Positions 23,618 to 33,271 of a stretch of DNA of 64,000 bases are shown here, in pieces. The notes beneath the pieces were generated by a model. That model ran no database searches. It saw nothing but the letters and a program-made list of their open reading frames with translations, and was not told the DNA's origin. Numbering within the stretch: position 1 is the stretch's first letter; each line of letters begins with the position of its first letter. The stretch is from Rhynchopus euleeides (Eukaryota > Euglenozoa > Diplonemea > Diplonemida > Diplonemidae): assembly GCA_963210315.1 (NCBI GenBank), contig OY723263.1:1178001-1242000 (forward strand), in the 5' to 3' direction. A program made the position numbers and the translations under genes.

Positions 23618-24629
23618 CTAGAAGTCGTCGGTTGCGTCCTCGTCCAGCCCTTCCGATGTCATGTCGACGCCGAAGATCTGCAAGGAGGAAGTGAGGTGGG
23701 GGTGGATGTGGTGATATGCGGTGCACGTGAGTGGCTTTGCTGGAGTGGAGGGCGCGCGTGGCTGTTGCTGGTGGAACTCTGCGGGATTGACCTCAAGGTC
23801 GAAACGGAAGATGCACGGTATACTCACAATTCCGGTTGCGCGATGCCACTGCCAACGCTCTCGAAAGCGACAGTTTAGCAAACCACGGCGATGAGGCACG
23901 GAAGGCCGTCACGCACCCCCAGAACCAATCGCTGCCCGACCTGCCTGAATGCAAGGAAAACCTCCCGGCACAACGCAGCTTCGTGGCGAGACAAGAGATA
24001 CATACCTTGCAGACACGCTTTTCCAAGCGCGACACAGGGAATGAGTCGGTGTTCGACAGCCCATCGAACCCCTGGATACGGTCGACTGCCACGCCATTCT
24101 TGAACATGACCAGGCAGGGGAGCACCGTGACAGACAGCTTGTCGCAGAAGAAGGGGGCCTCCTCAGCGTTGATCTTGATGAACTTGACCTGCACGAGGCG
24201 TGCGGAAAGCTCACCGAGCTTGTCGTGCATGAGGGAGCAACGCTGGAACTTTGTGTGGTAGAAGTGGCACACGACGAACTGCGTGGAGGTCACCTCGGGG
24301 AGGAACTCCTTCTCATCCACATCGCGGTAGATGCCGTGCCCCTGCTTCTTCAGCTCCTGCGCCTTCTGCTGCTTCGCCTTCATGGCAGCCATGCGCCGCG
24401 CGCGGATCTGCTGCACCTCGAAATCATCATCACCCATCATGTCCACCTCCTCGGGACGCGAACCCACATCGTTGGGCCCCTTCATATACAGCGGCTTTGC
24501 CTCATCCTTCACCGGCTTCGGCTCCCGGGACTTCCGGTACTCATCAGTCTTCATGTACTCCACCATGTCCCCAAGGCGATCCGCCGCCTGGTTGTTCGAG
24601 TTATTGCTCACCATCCCATTTTTCAACAT
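23618..24629 (-). CDS. TXNDC9: Thioredoxin domain-containing protein 9 (phosducin-like, TXNDC9)
   Basis: Two exons, 24629-24006 and 23677-23618, split by a GTATGT...GCAG intron in phase 0; 227 residues. The N-terminal helical third (about 1-105) is charged (QQIRARRMAAMKAKQQKAQE). The thioredoxin fold then covers about 110-208. The family signature VVCHFYHTKFQRC has a single Cys in place of the CxxC redox pair, followed by KFIKINAEEAPFFCDKL, TVLPCLVMFKNG and GFDGLSNTDSF. The short second exon supplies IFGVDM and an acidic tail, matching the family end. TXNDC9/PLP3 proteins act as co-chaperones of the CCT chaperonin in actin and tubulin folding. The domain is unlikely to be a redox enzyme. Confidence 0.93.
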
Positions 24630-26065
24630 CTTGAATGCGGCTCACCCACCGGGGGGACAGTGTCCTTAGGTATGCTGAAGGGGTGTGGTGGTGTGGTAGT
24701 GGCGAGTGTGTGTTGTGGCACAGCACATGTCTTGGAAATCCTGGGCAATCATCTGCAAATTCGAGAGTGGGTGGGAGAGGGGGGTGGGGGGGAGGGGGTG
24801 CTGTGCAAGCAGGTCGTTCTGTATCGTGTCGTGCAAAATACCAACAACCGTCCCATAAGACAGCTTGGCGTTCTGTTGTTACCGTCATGCGAAATAACAA
24901 AGGCAAACACCCCAGCCTCCATCGCATCTGGGGTTGTAGCTGGAGGGGTTGTCTGCGGCCTTCGCCCCAAACTCTCGTCCGCCATTTTTCAAACCCTGTG
25001 CCTGGAATTTTGACCGAGTTAGATAAAATTTTCAGTGCAATCCTTCAGCACCTCCCCCCTAGATTTTTAGGTTTTCTTGACCCAATGGTCGAAATCTGCG
25101 ACATAGTGGAAATCCCGGGGACATGTCGAATTCAAAAATTTTGGGTCAAAAAACCCCAGGGGGGACCCTTTGGTTTCACCCCCTGCTGGGGGGCCTGGTG
25201 GGCGTTCAGGTGTGCTGAGACCCTTCGGGTTCTGACAGAGTGCAGCAATGGTAATCAACCGTCGTGAACGTACTTTCGTGCCGGCATGGCTATCCATGGG
25301 CACCGTGGCATGTCGCCGCATCCGTCCCGATCAACAAGTGCCAGAGGTAAATCAGGAGTCCTGGTCCAGTGCAGGCACCTGCGCTGCAGATACCCAAGGG
25401 ACTGTTGTGCACAAAAATGCACACGCAAGGACAACAACTGACCGAGGCAATGCACCTCGCAGCCTATCGATTCGATTCGGGGCACCAAGCCTCACGAGCT
25501 GGTCACGCGATACCAGGTTACTCTGCGTGGCATATTCCGTGCAGCCGAAATGGCTTGGGCAGCAGTGCACAGGAACTTCTGCTGCACTGCGACAGGACAA
25601 CCCAAGCACGTGCCGCGTACATCCGGAGGTGAAGTTGGATGAGGAAGATCGGTGGCTTCTGGGAGGAAGAGGGCCACCGCGTCCACGTCGCGGATAGCAC
25701 ACTCAGCACACGAGCGGGCGTTGCATGAAATCCCCCATGTGTAAACAGGGGAAATCGGCCTTTTAGGTGATCCTGGTCAGGAATAAAAATTTCCACACAT
25801 ATTTTTCGACTTCCTGAGGCCAAAAACCGGTGTTCCTGGACCCAGATGTGACATCTGGATGACATAATAAAAATCCAGAGTGCCTTAGAGGCGCGCGGGA
25901 CATTTTTTTGGGGATCGTGGCTGGGGACCCCCTATTTTGGGGGATTTCCCGTAGGTGGAAAATGTCGATTTTCCAATTTTAAATCACTCTGGGGGCACCT
26001 GCGGGGCCATATTTTGCATTTTGAACGATTGAACGATTTTTGGCCGTGCTCGTAGCATTCCCCGT

Positions 26066-26774
26066 TGAGGGGGTCGCTATTTCGTGTTCTCCTGGCCGCA
26101 CGGAGGCATTGCCTTACGTCGCCTCTTCCTCTTTTCCTTTGGTGGTGTGTTGGTCTGGCACAGAGGGCGGGACCGTGCTGATATGCACAGTGACGACTCT
26201 CCCTTTTGTTTTGTGCCCGCCTCCACCGAGATTCGGCTGATGCCTCTCAGACTGGGGGCGGGCGGTCGCCGACGCTGACGCGCCTGGCGGCCTGTGGAAA
26301 GTGACGTGGGGCTGGGATGGGGGGGGGGGTGCTGGGAGGTCGGGCCGAAGCCCTTGTTCTCTGATGATGTTATTTGGTTCACGCGTTCAGGTAGTCCTTC
26401 TCGCCGTGCTCCGTTACCCCTGCCTCGGCCAGGTAGCGCAGCGCCTCCTTGCAGTTGTGCAACAGCAGGTTGTGCACGTTTGTGGCTGTGAGGTGGTGTC
26501 GGGCCGACGCTGTCGCGGGGCAGCCGAAGAAGAGGTGCTTCAGTGAGACCCCAGGCGGGGGGTGGCCCGGCGCATGCTTCAGGCAGGGTTGGCAAGGTGG
26601 TTGTGCCGTGCCCGGGATGTCATGGTCGTAGACCAGGCGGTGGTGGTCGGCCCGGAGTCGGCGGATGGTGGTTTCCCCTAAGCGGGTGAGTCCCTCCATG
26701 CGGAGGTCGGGGCGTTGCAGTCGCGTCTCCCCGATTCCCGAACGGTACGCGTACACGCTGTCCGTGCGGGGCAC
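26066..26774 (-). mobile_element. LINE (non-LTR retrotransposon) 3' fragment
   Basis: The minus-strand frame 26774-26379 (about 131 codons) ends in a layout typical of the C-terminus of LINE polymerases: IRRLRADHHRLV, a CxxC pair (CQPC), then LKHLFFGCPA and a final ALRYLAEAG...KDYL stretch. The sequence after the stop (towards 26066) resembles that after the second copy at 62 kb. No reverse transcriptase core is present, so this is a 5'-truncated dead copy. Confidence 0.65.
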
Positions 26775-27366
26775 CGTTGCGTCGTTGTAGATGTGTCGGC
26801 TGGTGACGAGAGTGGGGATTTTCAGACAGGGGACCTACACCCTACAAACCCGATTTTCGGGTTTTTTGACCATTTTTTGCCTTGTGCGAAAACGTGATAT
26901 TTTTTTGGACAAAATTCCAGACACAGGGTTTCAAAATTATTCCGCCCCGTCGGTACACTGCAGCTGAACCGAGAAGAACCCAGGTAAAGAGGTTCTGTCC
27001 CTGTCATCTGCAAATCGCTATAGAAACACATCGCCCCCAACTCACCTCCCCACCCCACCCCTCCTCCCAGCGAGACGACCACAACCGGATTCCGGTTTTT
27101 TTATTCTGTTCTGTTCAACAAATCTTCGGTTTCATGAGACTCATAGCTCCGCGGTGTGTAAACACACCTCACACTGCAAGAGGAACGACGGCACGCATCG
27201 GAGGCAGGACTGCCCGTGCGTGTGTGTTAGGAGTCATGTTCATTGCACGTGCAGTATTCACACTGCGACACCACTTCCACCTCACTACCAACCTGCCCAC
27301 TGCTCGCCAATAGAGCTTGGAAGAGGGATTCCCCTGGGATCAAAAAAAAAGACCCGTCAATGAGAG

Positions 27367-27454
27367 TGGGGGCTTTCGCTGCGCCAAAGTGTGTCAGGTC
27401 GCTCCCTACATTGTTAGGTGGCTCACTTTTCTACACTTTGGGGTGGAGGCCCCC
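27367..27454. repeat. Short structured repeat, copy 2
   Basis: Begins GGGGGCTTTCGCTGCG and ends GGAGGCCCCC, with CCAAAGTGTG pairing to CACTTTGG inside. It has the same architecture as 14477-14564 but many base changes. Confidence 0.6.
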
Positions 27455-28094
27455 AGTGGGTCGATTCCCCCGCTTCCTCTGCTCAGCAACCCGTCCGAAT
27501 CGCAAAAAATATAAGGGTTTGAGGAGAGATACTGCGAAGTGGATAGATGGAGGGACAGAGGGGGGGGCGTGATTGCAAAACAGCGAAGGGATCCAGATGA
27601 AGGAGGGGAAGGGGGGGGGGTGTGCTGCGCGTTTGTTTTGTGGAGAAAGGGCCAAGTTCAACAACAGCACCCCCCCCCCACCCCACCCCCACCCAACCAC
27701 CACGACCGTCACTGGATCACTATCATCACCGCCCCTCCAACCTTCTATAAAACATGCCGCTTTTTTCGGAAAAGCCCGCGCTGCTGGGCTTGGCGACGCA
27801 TCCCTTGAGAGAGAGAAGGGGCTGTGCCCCGGGGATGGTCAGCTCACACGGTGTGGTAGCAAAAAATCCATGCGACCTGCAAACCTCGATCAGGGCGCTG
27901 TCAGCTGGACAGCATTGGCGCATTAAAGCAGCGGACACACCCACTTCATCCCCACTCCCACTCCCACCCGTGTGCACGTGGAGTTCGATGCACGGGGATG
28001 GGAGAAATCGGCCTGAGATTACAACCGCACCCCCCCAGGCACGCCTGTCTCGCAGGGTTGTACCGTGCCGCAGAGCGTAGGCAGTTCACCTGGC

Positions 28095-31000
28095 TCAGTC
28101 CATCGGCCGCATGGAGGGTGAAAGGGGAGTCGCTTCGGCACCAGGACCGCTGGTGCTGATCCCACGCAGCTTCTTCAGAGCAGGGCCCAGGTCCTGTGCA
28201 GCAGGGGTAGAGCTGCGCTTCTTCGGAGTGGTGGGGTTGGAGCGTCCCGTGGTCACCAGGGCACGCTTGATGTATTCAAAGGCGTCATCCACGTCGTCGG
28301 TGATGAAGAACTGGTCGCAGTCGGCCTGCGATATGGTGCCGTACTCCGCAAGCTTCGACCAGTTCACAACCTCGCCCCAATACTTCTTCCCGATGAGAAC
28401 CACAGGGAAAGGGGGCTTCTTGCCTGTCTGCTTCAGGGTGACAGACTCGAACAGCTCATCGAAGGTCCCAAACCCACCGGGGAGAACAATCAGGACCTTC
28501 GCGGGGTACATCATCCAGTATTTGCGGGTGAAGAAGTAGTGGAAGGTGAAGGCCAGCTCAGGGGTCACAAAGGGGTTCAGCCCCTTCTCGAAGGGCAGGC
28601 TGATGGCGAAGCCCGCTGTCCTGCTTCCCAGGACAGAGCTGGCGCCACGGTTTGCCGCCTCCATCAGCCCAGGCCCGCCGCCCGTCGACACGATGTACTT
28701 CTGTGGGAACAGTGCAAGGCTCTCCTTCGACTCCAGGCAAGGCTCCGTGAGGTACGCAGGGTCGGACTGCCGGAGGGAGTTGCCACCCGCAGGCAGGGCG
28801 TCCGACGAGATCATCCGGATCTCGTCTGTCATCGCCCACTCCGTCAGCAGCTTGGCAAGGCGCTGCAGGGGGAGGGGATGCACGGCGCAGCAGACACAGC
28901 GGACCATACCTCTGCCTTGTCCATGTATTCGCAGAGCCATTCGGTGCGGGTCAATCTCTCCACCTTTGCGCGTGCTGCTTCACGCGTCTGCTCGCTGAGG
29001 CTTTCGTCTTTTGCCTTTTCCTTGGTCAGAGCAAACTGCAAAAGGCAAGGAGGTTGAGTGGCACAAGGGTTTGCAGGGAAAATGGATAATGCAAAGTCCA
29101 AAATCCCTCCGTCCGCTCAAACTAACGCAGGGTTGTAACCCCGTAGGGTGCAACCCCGTTGGGTTGTTTCACATGTTTCACATGTTGTCACAGGAACGTC
29201 CTGACATGGGCCAAGGTAATCGCCGTCGTCCTTGCCTCCCTTGGCCAGGGCTGGTCGTGGAGGAGACGGCGCCGCTCGTGACCGGGCTCAAGGGGGAGGT
29301 GTGCGACGCGCTTCGCGCCACCGACAACGTGCCGGAGTGGGACGGTGAGGGCTACGTCGCCCTCCAGCCGAGAGGGTACGCGTGGACAACATGAAGTACA
29401 CACCAGGGCGTATAATAGTCAAGATCAGTTGAAAACGGCAGCCTGAACGCCTCCGTTTTAGACGAAAGAAAATGACTCTGCCATCTCCGAGCAGTCACCT
29501 TCGAGAACTCTCCTCCGAAGTTCAGGATCGTGACCTCAAGAATCCGGACAGGATTGGCATGCTGGCCGAGAAATTGGTTCTTCGAAAACCTCCCAGAAGG
29601 GGGGAGGGCGCTTTGGAGCGGGGTTATATAGCTGGGCCTGTATGCATTTTGCAGGCAAACAAATATATTGAGTCGAGATATATGGGTAAATTTTTTTTTG
29701 CCCCCCCCCCCTAATTTTCCCGAGAAATTTTTCCGGGGCTGGGCATGAGTTCCAGCCGACCTTCGGTACCAAAACCCAAAAAAATTCGTCTGGGCCCGAC
29801 CTTGTCATCAGGACCACCTTCCACACCCAGCAGGGCACTGTTTTCATCATTTTTTCGACAGATATTGGCCTGACATGGCCCGCAGGGGCCAACCCTGAAA
29901 GAAGGTGTCTTTTCCTGGTTTTCACCAGTTTTGCCCATCTTCTGCTCATTTTCTGGGCCCGAAACCGGTTCCAGTGGGTCCACAGGACTCCTGTGGACCG
30001 ATTTCTCCTACTCGGGGTCAAGAATGCATCTCGGAAGGCGAGAAAACTGCAAAAACTCACCTGTTTCACCCCTCCTGCAGCGAAGGCCCCAGTATTGCAA
30101 GTATTGGAACAGGGGGGGGAGGAAGAAAGGGAAGAAGGACCCACCCCGACCGAATCAGTTCTGTGGGTCCCTGGGATAATCCCACAGGCTCCGCAAACTC
30201 CCTTCACCCCCTCGCTCCATTCGAATTCGCCCTCACCTTCTGCACACAAAGATGTCCGTTGTGTGGCCCTCCGTCACAAGGCTCAACACCACTTCGGGGG
30301 GCAAGAGCGGGTCTTCTTCGATAATGCTGCGCATGAGGCTGCTTTGCATTTCCCCCTGGTGCTGAGAAGAATACAATGAAACGATCACCAAAAGGGATGT
30401 GAAAGCCAGGTCAGCAACGGCGGTTCACCCCAAATGCAGGAGTGACTGTGAGTTGTGTGGGTGAACAGGATAGCCCCCACCCCCTCTCACCCCCAGTCCA
30501 CTGACACGCTGGACCACCTGCAGAACGCTGTTGACAAAGCCAAGACACAAACTTCTCTTCTCGCCTGGTTCGATGCCAACGACCAGTGCAAGCGCAACGT
30601 TGGCAACTTCGATGGGATGACGAGCCTCAGGTACCCCGAAGTGCCGGAGTTCTTTGCCTTCAACCGCCAGACAAACACGTGGGCGCTGAGACAGGGTGTC
30701 GTCTGGGAAATGATGATGGTCACTCTGGAAACTGGCTGTGCAGCAGGGGGGCAGAGGCAGATTGCCACTGGGAAACTGCTGCCCGGGTCTTTCGCCTGTT
30801 TTTGGAGTTTTATGCTTGTGACCTGGCCCTGCACGTCGCCCGGGTTCCCTGCAGAAACAGGTGAAAAAGGCAAATTTTGTAGTTTTCTCGCCTTCCGTGA
30901 CTGCATTCTTGACCCCGAGTCGGAGAAATCGGTCCACAGGAGTCCTGTGGACCCACTGGAATCGGTTTCGGGCCCAGAAAATGAGCAGAAGATGGGCAAA

Positions 31001-31537
31001 TTTGCCAAAACTGGTGAAAACCAGGAAAATACACTGTGTGGGCCCTATGGGCCACTTTTGGCCAAAATCTGTCGAAAAATGGTGAAAAACAGGTCCTACT
31101 GGGTGTGGAAGGTGTCCTGATGGCCAGGTCGTGCCCAGGAGGTGTTTTTTTGGGTTTTGGTACCGAAGGTCAGCTGGGACTCATGCCCAGCCCGGGAAAA
31201 AAATCTCGTGAAAATTAGGGGGGGGGGGGGGCAAAAAAATCCACCCATATCTAAATGACATCAAGGTGGCCCCACAAAGCAATCAACGTACCTCACGCGT
31301 CCAGTCATTCCGGTACATTGCGCGTGCCGAGCCGAAGAAGAGAAAGGTCCCCTGGACACCGTTCCTTTTGAGGCGGCTCAGAGTCTCTTCAAACTCACAC
31401 ATGATCCGGATGCCACGCGCGTCTCTGCTCATCAGGAAGGCCTCATTCTTGTAGGCCTTCTCAGCGCTGACCAGAGTCTTCCCCTTCACATCCTGCTCCT
31501 TCTGGTCATACGGGGAGTCTTTCGGGGGAGGCTCCAT
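28095..31537 (-). CDS. LOG-family (lysine decarboxylase-like) phosphoribohydrolase
   Basis: Three phase-0 exons, 31537-31292, 29035-28910 and 28862-28095, about 379 residues; donors GTACGT and GTATGG, acceptors GCAG. Exon 1 gives GTFLFFGSARA (first strand of the Rossmann-like fold). Exon 3 gives STGGGPGLMEAANRGA and the signature LPGGFGTFDELFE (PGGxGTxxE). LOG enzymes remove ribose 5-phosphate from cytokinin or other nucleoside monophosphates; related bacterial proteins cleave AMP-type nucleotides. The substrate here is not shown by sequence. The region between exons 1 and 3 is a helical insert. The C-terminal 60 residues (Ser/Thr/Pro-rich, about 320-379) extend past the usual fold. Intron 1 is 2.26 kb and contains a whole fold-back element. 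The ATG follows CCACCCTGCAG and a 19-nt leader. Confidence 0.9.
29676..31252. mobile_element. Fold-back element inside LOG intron 1
   Basis: Inverted arms of about 400 bp (29676-30085 and 30850-31252) share AGATAT-GGGT ends, a G/C homopolymer, GGTTTTGGTACCGAAGGTC and TCCACAGGAGTCCTGTGGA-type palindromes, with modest divergence. The centre (30086-30849) holds a plus-strand Helitron-like coding fragment. It lies wholly inside an intron of a minus-strand gene. Confidence 0.85.
30495..30705 (+). pseudogene. Helitron-like protein fragment
   Basis: An open plus-strand stretch reads TSLLAWFDAND, then LRYPEVPEFFAFN and NTWALRQ. This order (LTxFFxxN, YxExPExFxWNxxxxxWxxR) is the pattern found in Helitron helicase proteins just before the C-terminal helicase motifs. 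Only about 60 residues are recognisable. No Rep or Walker motifs are present, so it is a relic carried in the fold-back element. Confidence 0.45.
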
Positions 31538-32278
31538 CAAAAGGCGCTGTGTAATGCTGCAGGGTGGGGATATGGCTGCCGCAGACAAACAAAAGCAAGA
31601 CAACTCTTTCCTGACACCCTCTAGTAGTAATGCAGGGGTAGAGGCTAGGGTCTTTGCCGCGAGCAAAGGGTCACAGTTGTTCCCCAGAAAGTGCCGCCCC
31701 AAAATCCTTGCAATTTGCAGGTTGTAGAGCACAAGAAGGCGAGGGGGGAGTTTTGATCGTCGAGAGTGAATGGAAAAGTAAATCTCCCAGCACCTTCTTG
31801 CAATGCGCCCTTTTGTAGTCACCACACCAGATATGTTGTACAAGGCAGATCAATGCACAATGGGAAGGCGAGGGGGGGTGGGAGGTGGGTTCCTTCGGCT
31901 CACACCAGGGGGGCTGGGTCACTCAAGGCGGGCTGCCAGGGTGGGGCGAAGCTCTCCAGGACTGTACCCCCTTCCATCGCAGAAGCTGCGATGGTTGCAC
32001 CCTCCTCCCACCCCCCACCCCCAGTTAGGCAATACTCTAAACAGAAGTGGCGGCCCCACCCTTACAGCTGCTGGGTGAGTCGAGGGGGTGAGGAAAAGCT
32101 TCTGGCAACCCTTTCCCCTTGGCTGGCGGCAGCCAGGGTATGTTGGCGGGCCCCATCGTCCCCTCTGGCCCTCAAGGCTCTAAGGTGGGAGAGGGGCACT
32201 AGGGGCCTGTTGTACAACGGGTGTGGGACTTAGTCCACTCGCAGGGGCTTAGGGCTCGGAGGCCGTGCACGGCATTGT
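31538..32278. other. Intergenic with one dispersed repeat copy
   Basis: Contains repeat R1 at 31741-31803. No gene seen. Confidence 0.6.
31741..31803. repeat. Dispersed intergenic repeat R1, copy 1
   Basis: A G-run, TTTGATCGTCGAGAGTGAAT, then GGAAAAGTAAATCTCCCAGC and ACCTTCT. Shared with 53161-53225 (full) and 38616-38641 (first half). Confidence 0.75.
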
Positions 32279-32779
32279 CTACTTGGAAGACAAGTAGGTT
32301 TTGAAGAGCCCGACGCAGAGGGAGAGCAGCAGGAAGAGGCAGGCTGCAAGCGTGCCGGGTTCGATGCTTGCCAAGGCGGCTGGCAGGTAGTCGGCGAGAG
32401 GCGGTGCGGTGTCCTCCTTTTTGCCTTCCGTCTCCCAGCCTTTGAAGCTGGTGTCGTGCGATGACATCGGTGGTTTTGGGCAGTCTGCAAGCATGAGCGC
32501 GCGCCAAGAAACCCCTGCCCGTGCCTTGCGCAACGTCACGACCACCTCGCGCCCGTTCCTGCTGTCCTCCAGTTGCCAGTGTGAGTCTGCTGTAATCACT
32601 GCGTGGCAGAGCTCCATGTTCTTGATGTGCTCCTGCTCTGACAGACCCACCGTCACGTGTTTCGACTTCAGCTCGTAGTGCACATCTCGGCTCTTCGCTG
32701 ATGTCGGGACAGGCACTTTGAACTCCACCTCATCATCCGTCTGTGACCAGGTGCAGTTCCCGTTGTTTGAATGCAGCAT
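32279..32779 (-). CDS. CS-domain (p23/NudC-like) protein with C-terminal membrane anchor
   Basis: Single exon, 166 residues. Residues about 8-100 form a CS domain: CTWSQTDDEVEFKVPVP, then VTVGLSEQEHI and the closing WQLEDSRNGREVVVTLRK with the family Trp. A linker (about 105-130) leads to a hydrophobic segment (about 142-160, LAACLFLLLSLCVGLF) and a short basic tail TYLSSK, so it should be tail-anchored with the CS domain in the cytosol. CS proteins act as Hsp90 co-chaperones or client-binding modules. A tail-anchored version is less common. The leader carries an acceptor-like CCCTTCAG about 30-40 nt before the ATG. Confidence 0.85.
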   Translation of the reverse strand: MLHSNNGNCTWSQTDDEVEFKVPVPTSAKSRDVHYELKSKHVTVGLSEQEHIKNMELCHAVITADSHWQLEDSRNGREVVVTLRKARAGVSWRALMLADCPKPPMSSHDTSFKGWETEGKKEDTAPPLADYLPAALASIEPGTLAACLFLLLSLCVGLFKTYLSSK

Positions 32780-33076
32780 GTGTAATGGTTATGCCGTACG
32801 GCAGCCCGTCCTGAAGGGTTGGAACACAACTGTTGTTGTTGGGTTTCAGGGCATTTGGGGAGGATGCGGGCTGTGCAAAACAAAGAGGCGGTGGTGGTGG
32901 CTGGTGTGGTGGGAGGGGGTGCAGGGGTTGTTTCCTATGCTTAATACTCGACACACTGCGGTTCATCCAAGGCGGCGTAATGCACTTGCATGAGGCTAGA
33001 CAGCAGGTGCAAAACAGCGCCGCCGTTTGCTAATCCATTACGTCCGGTGCTCAGTGGCGGCACCATAATCCCGAGA

Positions 33077-33271
33077 TTACCCGAGCTTACCCAGCGGCTG
33101 GGTGTTCGGCTTGTACGGCTTGCCCTCCTCGTGGTTGACAAAGCGCTTGTTGTACTGGATGCGCTTCTTGGCCCGCCCGACAGCCCTCTTCTTCCTCTCG
33201 GCCTTCGCCACCTTCGGCGTCTGGTTCTTCACCTTCCCCGCACGGGCGAGGGAGCCGTGGACCTTCCCCAT
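33077..33271 (-). CDS. RPS30: 40S ribosomal protein eS30
   Basis: Single exon, 64 residues, starting [20 protein letters not shown] and carrying the family [15 protein letters not shown] block. It is a small-subunit ribosomal protein. There is no ubiquitin-like (FUBI) fusion upstream: the ATG at 33271 follows CCACCCCAG with a 13-nt leader. The C-terminal [10 protein letters not shown] differs from the animal end. Length is normal for the mature protein. Confidence 0.96.
   Translation of the reverse strand: MGKVHGSLARAGKVKNQTPKVAKAERKKRAVGRAKKRIQYNKRFVNHEEGKPYKPNTQPLGKLG

Larger units (their letters stand above)
24630..28094. other. 3.5-kb region of decayed repeats
   Basis: No host gene seen. 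It contains a LINE tail (about 26066-26774), a short structured repeat (27367-27454), and AT-rich blocks unlike the surrounding GC-rich DNA (about 24980-25160, 25740-26040, 26820-26960). The segment CAAACCCTGTGCCTGGAATT near 24997 recurs inverted and slightly changed near 26910-26935, hinting at the edges of one inserted block. Confidence 0.5.

Noticed and set aside
24980-26950. One large inverted-repeat element spanning the LINE tail
   Set aside because: Only about 30 bases near each end match in inverse orientation; too little to define element borders.
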